Below, in pieces: positions 10,001-22,515 of a stretch of DNA of 64,000 bases; the first letter of the stretch is position 1; every line of letters begins with the position of its first letter. The notes under the pieces are model-generated. The model saw only the letters and a list, made by a program, of their open reading frames with translations. It was not told the origin of the DNA and searched no databases. This DNA is from Gammaproteobacteria bacterium (GTDB taxonomy: Bacteria > Pseudomonadota > Gammaproteobacteria > Arenicellales > Arenicellaceae): NCBI GenBank assembly GCA_022447525.1, contig JAKVBA010000004.1, positions 1 to 64,000 of the forward strand. Reading direction: 5' to 3'. Both the position numbers and the translations under genes were made by a program.

Positions 10001-11674
10001 TTAGACGGCGTATTTGCGGTTTATATACCACTGCTGTGCCATCGATAGAATATTATTCACCACCCAGTACAAAACCAACCCTTGAGGGAATCCTGCAAAA
10101 ATGAAGATGAACACGATCGGCATGATCATGAACACTTTCTTTTGTATATCGTCCATTGGCATTGGGTTTAAACGAAACATGATAAATTGAGTAACACCCA
10201 TCAAGACTGGCAGTATAAAAAACGGATCGGGAGCAGAAAGATCCTGTAGCCACAAGGCAAATGGCGCCTGGCGCAGCTCTACGCTCTCCAGTAAAACCCA
10301 ATAAAGTGCCAAGAAAACTGGCATTTGTACTAAAATGGGTAAGCAACCACCGGCTGGATTGATCTTCTCTTCTTTATACAGAGCCATCATTTCCATTTGG
10401 AACTTTTGACGATCATCTTTATAACGTTCTTTAAGGGTCTGTAATCGCGGCTGTACTTTCTTCATCGCTGCTGATGATTTACCTGCTTTATCTGAAAGAG
10501 GGTAGAACACACCCTTGATTAAGATAGTTAAGAAAATAATAGACCAGCCCCAGTTCCCTACAAAACCATTAATCTTGTCTAATAGCCAGAACAATGGGTC
10601 AGCTATAAAGGTCAACCAACCATAATCAACGGTCCTGGCAAGACCGGTAAACCCTTGTTCTTTTTCGATTAATTTCAGACGACTCTGCGTCTTGGGACCT
10701 ATAAAAATCTGTGTAGAAGCTTGTGTTAAACCGTTCGCTGAAACTTCTGTTGGCTTTATTTCTATATACCCAAAACGATAAATAGGATTTGCCTCTTTGC
10801 CGGCAATAGAATACAGCCGTTTAGGAGTATCGGCCGGCAAAAATGCGCCAACAAAATAGTGTTGTAGCATTGCTACCCAAGACTTGGTCACTGGCTTAGC
10901 CAGTGCTTCATCTTGCATATCACCGAAATCATACTTGGTATATTTATCTTCTTCGGTGTAATAAACACCGCCTGTGTAACTAGGCAACTGACCAAAACCA
11001 CCACCACTGCTTACTGGCTCAGTGCGTCTAAACTGACCGTATAAAAACCCTCTCCAAGGTAAGGCAGACGCATTTTTAATTTGGTAGTCAATGTCCACCA
11101 CGTAGCTGTCTTTTCTAAACGTAATGTTTTTAACAAATTCTACGCCTGTGGAACTGGTAAATGTTAATGGTACGGTCAGAGAATCTTGACCGTTTAATTT
11201 GTATTCAGTTTGACTGTGGCCATATACGTCTCTGTGTGTTGGGCCATCTCCATTCGCTGTCTGCAAGCCATCCTCTACGACATATTGCTCTTCTACTTCG
11301 TTTTTTAACAAGATGAAACCTTGACCAGGTGTTTCTGTAGATGCAGGCTCTTGTTTTAGTTCTAATCGCTCTATAGTTCCGCCGAGAGTATTGATCGTAG
11401 CGTTAACCAAATCGGTTTCTACAGTGATCAATGTACCGCCAGAAGTGGCTTCGGCTACCATTGCAGTTGCCATGGAAGCTTCTTCACCAGTTACAGCTGG
11501 AGTATTGGGTAGACCTGTTGTTGAGCTTGGTGATGGTAGTGACGGCAAACTTTCGTTTTGCACCACTACAGTCGACTCCTCAACTGGCTGTTTACTGAAT
11601 TCAAGCCACTTGAGATACAGCACTACTGATATGGTCATTAGACCGATAAACAACAAATTACGTTGATTTTCCAT
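10001..11674 (-). CDS. yidC: Membrane protein insertase YidC
   Basis: MENQRNLLFIGLMTISVVLYLKW; GNWGWSIIFLTILIKGVFYPLS; LPILVQMPVFLALYWVLLESVELRQAPF; synteny. Confidence 0.98.
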   Translation of the reverse strand: MENQRNLLFIGLMTISVVLYLKWLEFSKQPVEESTVVVQNESLPSLPSPSSTTGLPNTPAVTGEEASMATAMVAEATSGGTLITVETDLVNATINTLGGTIERLELKQEPASTETPGQGFILLKNEVEEQYVVEDGLQTANGDGPTHRDVYGHSQTEYKLNGQDSLTVPLTFTSSTGVEFVKNITFRKDSYVVDIDYQIKNASALPWRGFLYGQFRRTEPVSSGGGFGQLPSYTGGVYYTEEDKYTKYDFGDMQDEALAKPVTKSWVAMLQHYFVGAFLPADTPKRLYSIAGKEANPIYRFGYIEIKPTEVSANGLTQASTQIFIGPKTQSRLKLIEKEQGFTGLARTVDYGWLTFIADPLFWLLDKINGFVGNWGWSIIFLTILIKGVFYPLSDKAGKSSAAMKKVQPRLQTLKERYKDDRQKFQMEMMALYKEEKINPAGGCLPILVQMPVFLALYWVLLESVELRQAPFALWLQDLSAPDPFFILPVLMGVTQFIMFRLNPMPMDDIQKKVFMIMPIVFIFIFAGFPQGLVLYWVVNNILSMAQQWYINRKYAV

Positions 11675-11774
11675 AATGATTCTTATTAGCCGAAAAGAGC
11701 TTCTAGGTATGGGGGCGTATTCTACATTTTTATAGCTTTAACTAAAGTACAAAAGCGTTAAACTCCTTGTTTCT

Positions 11775-12038
11775 TTATTTTTTATTGCAACATTGGTCTT
11801 CTTCAGTCACTTTTTTTACTGGTACTGGATCATATCCACTGCCTCCCCAAGGGTGACATCGCGATAGCCTTTTTACACCGAGTGCCATACCCTTTAGCCA
11901 ACCATGTTGTTCTATGGCCTCTTTGGTATATTCTGAACAAGTTGGGGTATAACGACAATTGGTCCCAAGTATAGGACTAATGACTACCTTATAAAATTTG
12001 AAGAAGGCTTCCAAGCATCTAAGGAAAAACGCACTCAC
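11775..12038 (-). CDS. yidD: Membrane protein insertion efficiency factor YidD
   Basis: [32 protein letters not shown]...[14 protein letters not shown]. Confidence 0.97.
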   Translation of the reverse strand: MSAFFLRCLEAFFKFYKVVISPILGTNCRYTPTCSEYTKEAIEQHGWLKGMALGVKRLSRCHPWGGSGYDPVPVKKVTEEDQCCNKK

Positions 12039-12457
12039 TGATTCTTTTCTCTATTTTTTTGCTTTTGATTCTGCTTAATATTCCACCGCTGCCACTTCAT
12101 TAACTTTGACCATAACTCTTGTAGTTCTGCGTTAATTTCTTCATTGCTTGCCACTTTAGCAGCTGGTTTGGCTGTGATTACTACTTGTGTCGCTTTCAAC
12201 TGTGATTGATTATGTCGATAAAACTCTCTAATCAATCTTTTGATGTGGTTACGCCGCACCGCTAATTTCGATACTTTCTTCGAAACGGTAACCCCTAGTT
12301 TGCTGGCCTTATGCTTTAGTTTTTCATCATACAAGGCATTAAATGTCAGCATCTTTGTGTTTCCCCATTGCTTATTGGCATATACAAACTTAAATTGAGC
12401 GGGGGTCAAAATTCGCTGATTTCGTTGGAATCTCTGTTTTCGAAACTGATATGCCAT
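12035..12457 (-). CDS. rnpA: Ribonuclease P protein component
   Basis: [28 protein letters not shown] RNase P signature; between yidD and rpmH. Confidence 0.97.
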   Translation of the reverse strand: MAYQFRKQRFQRNQRILTPAQFKFVYANKQWGNTKMLTFNALYDEKLKHKASKLGVTVSKKVSKLAVRRNHIKRLIREFYRHNQSQLKATQVVITAKPAAKVASNEEINAELQELWSKLMKWQRWNIKQNQKQKNREKNQ

Positions 12458-12566
12458 TCTTATGCACGACTTAGATTAATATAAGGTAAGTCTTAGGTCT
12501 AAGACTATAACAATAGGGATAGGAGTGAAAATACTCAGATGAAAATACTAGGGTGAAAGGACGCAA

Positions 12567-12600
12567 TAAAAAAGCCGTTTGCAATTTATACAAACGGCTT
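12567..12600 (-). terminator. Intrinsic terminator/attenuator between rpmH and rnpA
   Basis: Stem AAGCCGTTTG / CAAACGGCTT, 9-nt loop; on the - strand followed by TTTTTTATTG. Confidence 0.75.
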
Positions 12601-12652
12601 CTCGGCTAGGCGCTGCCTTAAGAAAACGGCAGATAGCTTGGCTCTAATGTAA

Positions 12653-12787
12653 TCAGACAGTCAGAGAAGCACGCCCTTTAGCACGTCGAGCATTAATGAT
12701 AGCTCGGCCATTTTTTGTCGCCATACGAGCGCGAAATCCATGTGTACGCTTGCGCTTAATTTGACTTGGTTGAAAAGTACGTTTCAT
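12653..12787 (-). CDS. rpmH: 50S ribosomal protein L34 (not in the supplied ORF track)
   Basis: 44 codons on the - strand: [44 protein letters not shown]; start ATG complement at 12785-12787, stop TGA complement at 12653-12655. Confidence 0.98.
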   Translation of the reverse strand: MKRTFQPSQIKRKRTHGFRARMATKNGRAIINARRAKGRASLTV

Positions 12788-13362
12788 TTTAAGGAACCTT
12801 TTTTAAACTCGTTCAAAAAGTCTTTTTTAGACTTACGAGCGTTACTAAACTAGTTTACCGTCAAGTTCACCGTGATCTCAAAAAAACAAAGTATGTTTTT
12901 TAAATCTAAGAGATCGCAAACAGTTAATTAGGCTGTTAAGCGGCTACTGTCAAACGGGCTGCAAAGGTACTGAGTTTGACAAGCTTAGTCAACTACCTAT
13001 TTGCAATTCTTGGGTTTTTTTCCATTGGACTGCCTTTGATTCTCTGTCTGCCATTTTGTAAAGCAATGATTTTTTCATTTCAATTATTCGCCGCTTAACG
13101 GTATATTATTCTGTCCCTGCTTCTCGGGTGACACGTCAGCTTGGTTTTCTAAAAAATCCGTCTTCCGAAATTTATGTTGCCTCTGGGAGCAATTAGGCCT
13201 CTGCAGTTTGCTTAAAGACTATGGTCTTTTATTTATCGCTCCTAGTTTATCGATTCTAAGAATAAAAGAGCTGGGAATAATCATTAAACGCGACATCTGA
13301 TAAGCGAATAAATAAAATTAAGCTTATCTTAGTTAACCTTAAATTTGCCTTAAATCACCTAA

Positions 13363-14709
13363 ATGGAAAACACGTTACTTTGGGATAAATGCCTACAAAA
13401 ATTAGAAAATGAAATAGAGGAGCGCGATTTTCAAACCTGGGTGAGGCCTCTAACCACCAATAACCAAGACAACCATCTTGTTCTATACGCCCCAAATCGC
13501 TTTGTTGTTGATTGGGTCCAAGACAACCTGTTCGATACAGTAGTAGGTTCTGCGCAACACTTTGCTGGAAACAACATCAAAGTATCGATTAAAATCTTTG
13601 AGGAAAAAGCTAAGCCTGCTGTGGTCAAAGATACAAATAGGCTATCTACAGTTGGGCAAGAACAAGAGGATTTTCCGACGGAGTTTGGTACCAACGTACT
13701 GAATAAAACGTTTAGCTTTGAAAATCATATTGAAGGCAAATCCAATCAGATAGCTAGAGCAGCCACCAAACAGGTCAGCGAGAATCCCGGGACAGCCTAT
13801 AATCCCCTCTTTATTTACGGTGGAGTAGGGCTTGGTAAGACCCATCTGATGCACGCCGCTGGAAACTTAATCCATGAAAAAAAGAAGAACGCCAATGTTG
13901 CTTATGTACATTCAGAGCGATTTGTTTCGGACATGGTTAAATCCATCGAAAAAAACTCGATGGATAAGTTTAAACAGTATTACCGCTCTCTTGATGCTTT
14001 ACTTATCGACGATATTCAATTTTTTGCTGGTAAGAATCAATCTCAAGAGGAATTTTTTCATACATTCAATACTCTTTTAGAGACAGGTGCTCAAATCATC
14101 TTGACCAGTGATAAGTTCCCCAAAGAGATTAACAATCTACAGGAGCGACTTATTTCGAGATTTGAAAGCGGGCTTACGGTACGAATTGATCCACCAGAAT
14201 TAGAAACTAGAGTAGCTATATTGAAAAACAAAGCTCGAAAGAATGATATCGAACTCAGTGATGATGTTGCCTTTCTGGTTGCCAAGAAAATAAGATCTAA
14301 TGTGCGAGAGTTAGAAGGTGCTTTACATAGATTAGTAGCCAGCTCTAGATTCACTCACAGAGAAATCGACATAGACCTAGCCAAAGACACATTGCAAGAT
14401 CTGACGCTTTTTCAAGAAAGAAAGATCTCCATCGAAAACATTCAAAAAACCGTAGCCGACTTCTATAGCATTCGAGTTTCCGATTTAAAGTCCAAGAGAC
14501 GAAACCGACAAATAGCACGACCCCGACAAATAGCTATGGCCCTGGCTAAAGAATTGACCAGCCTCAGCCTACCAGATATCGGCGATGCTTTTGGGGGGCG
14601 AGATCATACTACGGTTATTCACGCTTGTAAAAAAGTGGACGAACTAACCAAAACGGAGCCAAAGATAAGCGAGGACTATAAAAGCTTATCAAAAATACTG
14701 TCCGTTTGA
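13363..14709 (+). CDS. dnaA: Chromosomal replication initiator protein DnaA
   Basis: NPLFIYGGVGLGKTHLMHAAGN Walker A, DALLIDDIQFFAGK, C-terminal GGRDHTTVIHACKK. Confidence 0.99.
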   Translation: MENTLLWDKCLQKLENEIEERDFQTWVRPLTTNNQDNHLVLYAPNRFVVDWVQDNLFDTVVGSAQHFAGNNIKVSIKIFEEKAKPAVVKDTNRLSTVGQEQEDFPTEFGTNVLNKTFSFENHIEGKSNQIARAATKQVSENPGTAYNPLFIYGGVGLGKTHLMHAAGNLIHEKKKNANVAYVHSERFVSDMVKSIEKNSMDKFKQYYRSLDALLIDDIQFFAGKNQSQEEFFHTFNTLLETGAQIILTSDKFPKEINNLQERLISRFESGLTVRIDPPELETRVAILKNKARKNDIELSDDVAFLVAKKIRSNVRELEGALHRLVASSRFTHREIDIDLAKDTLQDLTLFQERKISIENIQKTVADFYSIRVSDLKSKRRNRQIARPRQIAMALAKELTSLSLPDIGDAFGGRDHTTVIHACKKVDELTKTEPKISEDYKSLSKILSV

Positions 14710-14927
14710 TTAAGCTATAGCTCAGCCTGTGGATAACTTCTGTATAAATACGGTATGATTATTTAATAATTTTTATCCACATTTCATCCACAGTTTTTTA
14801 GAGATTTTCTAATGGACTTATACACAGCTTAAAATCTTTTTAAGTTATTGAATTTAAATAACTTTTTTAAGTTCTCACACTTATCGACATGATTAATAAG
14901 AGCAGTAAGAAACTATAAGTAAATAAA
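14710..14927. other. Candidate oriC: DnaA-box cluster plus AT-rich DNA between dnaA and dnaN
   Basis: TGTGGATAA (14728-14736, reverse DnaA box), TTATCCACA (14773-14781, consensus), TCATCCACA (14784-14792), TTATACACA (14818-14826), followed by AT-rich ttaagttattgaatttaaataactttttt. Confidence 0.75.
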
Positions 14928-16034
14928 ATGAATATTAATATACAAAAAGAGATCCTGGAAAAACCGCTTTCACAGGTGATCGGAGTCGTAGAAAAAAGAC
15001 AAACGCTGCCTATTCTAGGAAACGTATATCTGGAACTTAAGCAAGGAACATTGACACTTGTAGGGTCAGATTTAGAAACTGAGATAACAACCAAAGTTGA
15101 CAATGTGAGTGGGCAAGACGGCAAGACTACCGTATCCGCTAGAAAACTATTTGATATTTGTCGATCTTTAAAGAATGAAGCCTTATTAACTCTAAGTACT
15201 GAATCTGATAACAAGATGGTCGTTTCGGCTGGTAAGAGCCGGTTTACATTACAAACTCTTTCAGCAGACGATTATCCTCGTCTGGAAGAGACTCAATGGA
15301 AACATGAGTTTTCGATTCAGCAAAAGCAACTTAATAGTTTGTTGACTAAGACATCGTTCTCAATGGCTCAACAGGACGTTCGTTATTTTCTTAACGGTCT
15401 ATTATTGGAATTTCATAATAATCGCATTGTCTCCGTCGCTACCGATGGTCACCGGCTTGCTAAAACTCAAGTATCGGTCGACCCTACCTCTGTGGAGTTT
15501 GTACAAAGCATCGTCCCGCGAAAAGCCGTTTTGGAAATAGGCAAATTTTTGGATGGTGCAAGCGAAGACCCAGTTGAAGTGAAACTAAATGCCAGTCATA
15601 TTTCAATAAGATCTGGTTATTTTATGTTTATCTCAAAATTGATTGATGGCCGTTTTCCCGATTATGAAAAGGTAATACCGGCAAATTTGGATAAGCACAT
15701 AATAATAAATAGAGAAAATCTCATAGAAATATTGAGCCGAGCCGCCATCTTAAGTAATGAGAAGTTCCGAGGTGTTTCTCTGGCCTTGGAGGCGGATTTA
15801 CTTAAAGTTAGGTCTCACAACCCAGATCAAGAACACGCAAAAGACGAAATGGAAGTTGATTACCCTCACCCCCCTATAGAGATCGGTTTTAACGTTACAT
15901 ATTTGCTTGAAGCGCTACGAGCCTGTGATTCCGACAATATAGATCTCGGCTTATTAGACCCAAATACGTCCTGTACCTTTCACGCCGAAGGATCGAGCGA
16001 TACCCTATATCTTATTATGCCCATGCGTCTCTAG
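14928..16034 (+). CDS. dnaN: DNA polymerase III subunit beta (sliding clamp)
   Basis: EKPLSQVIGVVEKRQTLPILGNVYLE; YFLNGLLLE; ATDGHRLA; C-terminal YLIMPMRL. Confidence 0.99.
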   Translation: MNINIQKEILEKPLSQVIGVVEKRQTLPILGNVYLELKQGTLTLVGSDLETEITTKVDNVSGQDGKTTVSARKLFDICRSLKNEALLTLSTESDNKMVVSAGKSRFTLQTLSADDYPRLEETQWKHEFSIQQKQLNSLLTKTSFSMAQQDVRYFLNGLLLEFHNNRIVSVATDGHRLAKTQVSVDPTSVEFVQSIVPRKAVLEIGKFLDGASEDPVEVKLNASHISIRSGYFMFISKLIDGRFPDYEKVIPANLDKHIIINRENLIEILSRAAILSNEKFRGVSLALEADLLKVRSHNPDQEHAKDEMEVDYPHPPIEIGFNVTYLLEALRACDSDNIDLGLLDPNTSCTFHAEGSSDTLYLIMPMRL

Positions 16035-16057
16035 TACTGATATTTAAATCCATAAAG

Positions 16058-16092
16058 GCCCTCGTTGTTTTGCGACATAGAGGGCTTTTTTT
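16058..16092 (+). terminator. Intrinsic terminator after dnaN
   Basis: GCCCTC (16058-16063) ... GAGGGC (16080-16085) followed by TTTTTTT. Confidence 0.75.
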
Positions 16093-17134
16093 ATGCTCTT
16101 CATACGCGATCGGATACGTGTGCTCGACCCAGTATAGTAGATGTACTAACTCGAAAGGCAAACGACCATAGCATTGAAAAGGGCTGTTATCTCTTTAAGG
16201 TAAAAATAGGTAGACAGCGTTGCCAGTGGGATATCTGGTAAGAGCGGCTAGGAATTAACTTATTGGTTCAAATCTCCTATTTATGCGTTTGTGACTCTAG
16301 GATCTTTGATGTTAGCGTCTTAACTATAAGTGTCGTTTTCTATTTTGAAGTTTCCTCAAAGCTAACAGCCCCAAAAAAACAATCACATTCGGATTATCTA
16401 GTTATCTAGCGGCTGCCCTTTCTCACTCGCTAATTTTATTTCTTATACACCTTACCTCTTTAGCCAACATCATCCCTCTAATCATCATAGAGTTGCTAGC
16501 TTAATTCTCGAGTCAGTAGGCAAGACGCAGGGCTAAAAAGCCTTCGTCAGATACTTAAAAGGGATGTGGTTAGATATATATCGGTGTGATCATCAAAAAG
16601 GGTAACTGGTAGGACATAAACAGGGAGCGCTAGTTAAGCTGCCGGATAATGCCCACTAATCGTTTCGCTTGCTTGCCGCAACCAATACAATCAGCATAAA
16701 GGTTAGTGGAAGCAGATGTGTTTATTACGGTTGAAATCGACTCAAAAGAGGCAGGGACACACTGGTACTCTTGAAAAAAGTAAGGCTATAAAACTAATAC
16801 GCGTAGTTATAGGGCAAGCCAAACATCTATAAACCTTTTGCATTTCAAGACATAAATCATAGATAAAGGATTTCTCGTAGTTTCAGCATTATTCAATATT
16901 CATTCGAAAAGACTCATCTTAGCGACCCCTGTTATCATTTGCTCGCATCATAATAATGCTTTTCCAAATTTGGCTTTGGCAGCGTGGCATACTGTATTTA
17001 AGCTTTGCTTTTATATATCCCCTTAATTATTGATCGGTCTGAGGGATATCTGTGTGAATACATATGAATTAGTAATATATGTATTGAGAGCTTGCAAATA
17101 GACACGCACTTAGCGGGTTTAAAAAGTAAGTAAA

Positions 17135-17150
17135 TGTTTCACGTGGAACA
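17135..17150. promoter_or_regulatory. parS-like ParB binding site 1
   Basis: TGTTTCACGTGGAACA; matches the bacterial parS consensus TGTTNCACGTGNAACA. Confidence 0.9.
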
Positions 17151-17155
17151 TTATG

Positions 17156-17203
17156 AAATTCCTTATAAAGATGTTCCACGTGAAACATCTTTATAAGGAA
17201 TTT
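17156..17203. repeat. 48-bp near-perfect palindrome centred on parS site 2
   Basis: AAATTCCTTATAAAGATGTTCCAC / GTGAAACATCTTTATAAGGAATTT: 23 of 24 positions complementary (only C17076+100=17176 vs A17183 mismatched). Confidence 0.9.
17172..17187. promoter_or_regulatory. parS-like ParB binding site 2 (inverted relative to site 1)
   Basis: TGTTCCACGTGAAACA; exact reverse complement of site 1. Confidence 0.9.
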
Positions 17204-17292
17204 AAATCGTGTGATCGTTATTTACCATTGACGATAATCTGAGCTCATAATTAGGTGGAAAGAGCGATTATTTGATACAATATGGCGGTTAA

Positions 17293-19698
<2,406 letters not shown>

Positions 19699-19839
19699 TT
19701 TTTCTTTTTAAAATCAAAGACTTAAGTTAAAAAAAATCAGGCTTTCTGTCGATATTTCGCCCGCTCTCGTAAATCTTTTTGCTCTGCACAGGTAATTAGT
19801 GTTGCTTTTTTTAGCTGGCGAGGAGTTTTTGGTGGAAAG

Positions 19840-20229
19840 TTAGTGAACTATTCTCGGAATAGATAGTAAAAATTTTGGAATGGCAATTTCCACCTTTTCA
19901 ACTGAACTTTCACTGTTGAAGCATGGCTTAAAAAAATACCTCCCTTCCATCGTCCCAATATCCGTTTCGAGCACAGCACCACTGCTATACGAGTATGAAT
20001 CGCCTGGTTTTATCTTAGGTTGTTCACCGATGACTCCATCACCGTAAATCTCTTCCACCTTCATATTGCCATCTTGTATTAGCCAATGACGAGAGAGTAG
20101 CTGATAAGGCTGATCAGAGTTGTTTTTAATCGTGATGGTGTAAGAGTAAACGTATCGATTATTTGACGCATCAGATTGTTGTGGAACGAATTCACTGATC
20201 GCGCTAACTTGAATATCTGGGTTAGTCAT
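19840..20229 (-). CDS. apaG: ApaG domain protein
   Basis: YVYSYTITIKNNSDQPYQLLSRHWLIQDGNMKVEEIYGDGVIGEQPKIKPGDSYSYSSGAVLET. Confidence 0.96.
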   Translation of the reverse strand: MTNPDIQVSAISEFVPQQSDASNNRYVYSYTITIKNNSDQPYQLLSRHWLIQDGNMKVEEIYGDGVIGEQPKIKPGDSYSYSSGAVLETDIGTMEGRYFFKPCFNSESSVEKVEIAIPKFLLSIPRIVH

Positions 20230-21058
20230 TGTTAATCTGGGCTGGTTGAGAGTAAAGCACTAAACAATCATCTTTATTTCGCGGTATTTTAGCCATGGTC
20301 ATTGTTCTTCCCCAAACGCATCCAGTGTCTAATGAAATAAGTTTATCTGTAACCATTAGACCCAGCGCCGACCAGTGTCCGAAAACTAACCGATAATCGT
20401 TTAGCGACTGGTTTACTATGTCGAACCAAGGTACCCGATTTTTTCTAACTTTGCCACTGTATCCGCTTTCTGTGAGATTTAGGTGACCCTGCGGACTACA
20501 AAACCTCATTCGTGTAAATGCATTTATAATAAATCGACGACGCTGAGTTTTGCTTAGTGAATCTTGCCATTTACTGGGTTTATTAGCATAAATTTTATGC
20601 AACAGTTTTATGCACTTTTCTTCGTCCCTAAAAATACGTTCCACTTCTCTAGCATAATTTTTTGCTTGCTTGGCTGTCCACCAAGGATAGATGCCAGCGT
20701 GACACATCAACAGTTTATAATCTTTATCATGGGCAAGAAGAGGAAGGTTTCTAAGCCAGAGAGCCGTTTCAGAGCAATCCTCCGACTCTAGAATTCTAAT
20801 TAGTGTGTCATTTGGTTTTGGACTCCGAATACCATAAATCATCGCTAGCAGATGTATGTCGTGATTACCGAGAACAGCAGTACAGCTATCACCAAGAGAT
20901 CTTAAAAACCTTAATGTTTTCAGTGATTTAGGTCCCCTATTGACCAAATCACCGACGCAGAACAATCTATCCTTGGTCTGATCAAAATTAACTGTATCTA
21001 ATAATTTAGCGAGTTCGTCGTAGCAACCTTGAATATCGCCAACAGCGTATAGAGCCAT
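20222..21058 (-). CDS. apaH: Symmetrical bis(5'-nucleosyl)-tetraphosphatase
   Basis: YAVGDIQGCYDEL; FCVGDLVNRGPKSLKTLRFLRSLG; VLGNHDIHLLA; adjacent to apaG. Confidence 0.97.
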   Translation of the reverse strand: MALYAVGDIQGCYDELAKLLDTVNFDQTKDRLFCVGDLVNRGPKSLKTLRFLRSLGDSCTAVLGNHDIHLLAMIYGIRSPKPNDTLIRILESEDCSETALWLRNLPLLAHDKDYKLLMCHAGIYPWWTAKQAKNYAREVERIFRDEEKCIKLLHKIYANKPSKWQDSLSKTQRRRFIINAFTRMRFCSPQGHLNLTESGYSGKVRKNRVPWFDIVNQSLNDYRLVFGHWSALGLMVTDKLISLDTGCVWGRTMTMAKIPRNKDDCLVLYSQPAQINND

Positions 21059-21064
21059 TAAAAG

Positions 21065-21787
21065 TTAAAAATCGTAATCAACTTCGATTTCTTTCCCATC
21101 ATTGATAGCAGCAGTGCGGCTATTCTCAAAGGCAGTTTTTATGAATAAATATGGGTCTAACTGCTTTTCTAGGGCTTCATCTACGGCCAGCAAACCAACT
21201 CTAGTATTGACGATGTCTAATGCGGTTAGGCCAATTCTGGTAGAAGTGGAGTTCGAGATATCTCTAATAGAATAGAAAGCGGGGCTAACAGAACGTCCTA
21301 GTCCGTCTCGAAAGTTCGTCGGGCCTAAAAAGGGTAACATGAGGTAAGGACCAGGCTTTACACCCCATACAGCTAGGGTCTGACCAAGATCTTCAGGGGT
21401 TTTTTCTACACCTTGACCCTGTGCCACATCTATCAATCCTAATAAGCCGACAGTGCTATTGACGGCAAACCTGTACGTGCTTCCAAGCGCTCTATTGACT
21501 TTACCTTGAAGTAGGCTATTAACAACGTTCCACGGCTCGCTCAAGTTTGACAAAAAATTGGAGACCCCTTTCTTAGCGGGTTCTGGAAGTGCTTTATCAT
21601 ACCCAGAAGCCACCGGACGTAAAATGTATTTGTCAGCAGTAGTATTAAAAGCGTAAACCGATCTATTAGCTCCTTCGAACGGATCTGAACTACTGTTCCA
21701 CTCATGTGAGACTGTTCTACCACTGCTACTACATCCTTGGGTGACGATGGTTACGACTAATATTGAGATGATACGAAGTGCTTTCAT
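21065..21787 (-). CDS. mlaA: VacJ/MlaA family lipoprotein (phospholipid transport)
   Basis: Lipobox VTQGCSS; DPFEGANRSVYAFN; KPGPYLMLPFLGPTNFRDGLG. Confidence 0.95.
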   Translation of the reverse strand: MKALRIISILVVTIVTQGCSSSGRTVSHEWNSSSDPFEGANRSVYAFNTTADKYILRPVASGYDKALPEPAKKGVSNFLSNLSEPWNVVNSLLQGKVNRALGSTYRFAVNSTVGLLGLIDVAQGQGVEKTPEDLGQTLAVWGVKPGPYLMLPFLGPTNFRDGLGRSVSPAFYSIRDISNSTSTRIGLTALDIVNTRVGLLAVDEALEKQLDPYLFIKTAFENSRTAAINDGKEIEVDYDF

Positions 21788-21880
21788 AGGCTGGATGAAT
21801 GGTATATTTCCTTAAATTCCACCCATTATAAAAGCCAAAGTGTAATGAGTGTGAGAATTTTGCAGAAATATTCTTCACAT

Positions 21881-21915
21881 AAAAACGCAGACCTCATTAT
21901 CGAGACTGCGTTTTT
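21881..21915 (-). terminator. Intrinsic terminator after secB (bidirectional form)
   Basis: AAAAACGCAG (21881-21890) / CTGCGTTTTT (21906-21915). Confidence 0.7.
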
Positions 21916-21935
21916 AAAGAGCTATAGCAACTAGG

Positions 21936-22424
21936 TTACTGCTCAGCACTGCCTTCTTGCTTCGCCTTTGACGCCTCTTCAGCTGCGGCTTGAATTTGCG
22001 CCTGCTTTTGTTGGAATAAAGTTTCAAAATTGATCGGTGAAATTAACAGTTGAGGGAAACCTGCTTTACCGACCAAATCAGAAATAGCTTCCCTAGCAAA
22101 CGGAAGTAAAATATTGGGACATGCAATTTCCAAAGCGAGAGGAAGTTCCTCTTTTACTAAGCCAGCTAGTTGGAAAACCCCCGCTTGCATAACTTCTACT
22201 AAGAAAGCTGTTTTATCGCCAATTTTTGAGGTGATCGTGATGCCAAGCACAACTTCGTAGAAGTCTTCCTGCTCCAATGCCTTAGTTTTTATAGTGGCTT
22301 CGATGGACACCTCAGGTTGAGCTGGATTTTCTAAAAAGATATCGGGCGCGTTGGGAGACTCGAGCGAGGAGTCTTTCAAATAAATCTTCCGGATATCAAA
22401 TACTTGTGACTTTTCTTCAGCCAT
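21936..22424 (-). CDS. secB: Protein-export chaperone SecB
   Basis: FDIRKIYLKDSSLESPNAPDIF; LEIACPNILLPFAREAISDLVGKAGFPQLLISPINFETLF. Confidence 0.97.
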   Translation of the reverse strand: MAEEKSQVFDIRKIYLKDSSLESPNAPDIFLENPAQPEVSIEATIKTKALEQEDFYEVVLGITITSKIGDKTAFLVEVMQAGVFQLAGLVKEELPLALEIACPNILLPFAREAISDLVGKAGFPQLLISPINFETLFQQKQAQIQAAAEEASKAKQEGSAEQ

Positions 22425-22515
22425 GATGAATTTCTCTATAATCTATAATAAGTTCAAATTAGACAGGTAATTGGATTGGTTTTGGATTTAAACGGTGTCA
22501 GTGACAGCAAATCCT

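Noticed and set aside
16240-16290. tRNA-like stretch (ggttcaaatctcc) in the dnaN-gyrB gap
   Set aside because: The putative T-arm does not pair over five base pairs and no acceptor/D-arm partners are evident.
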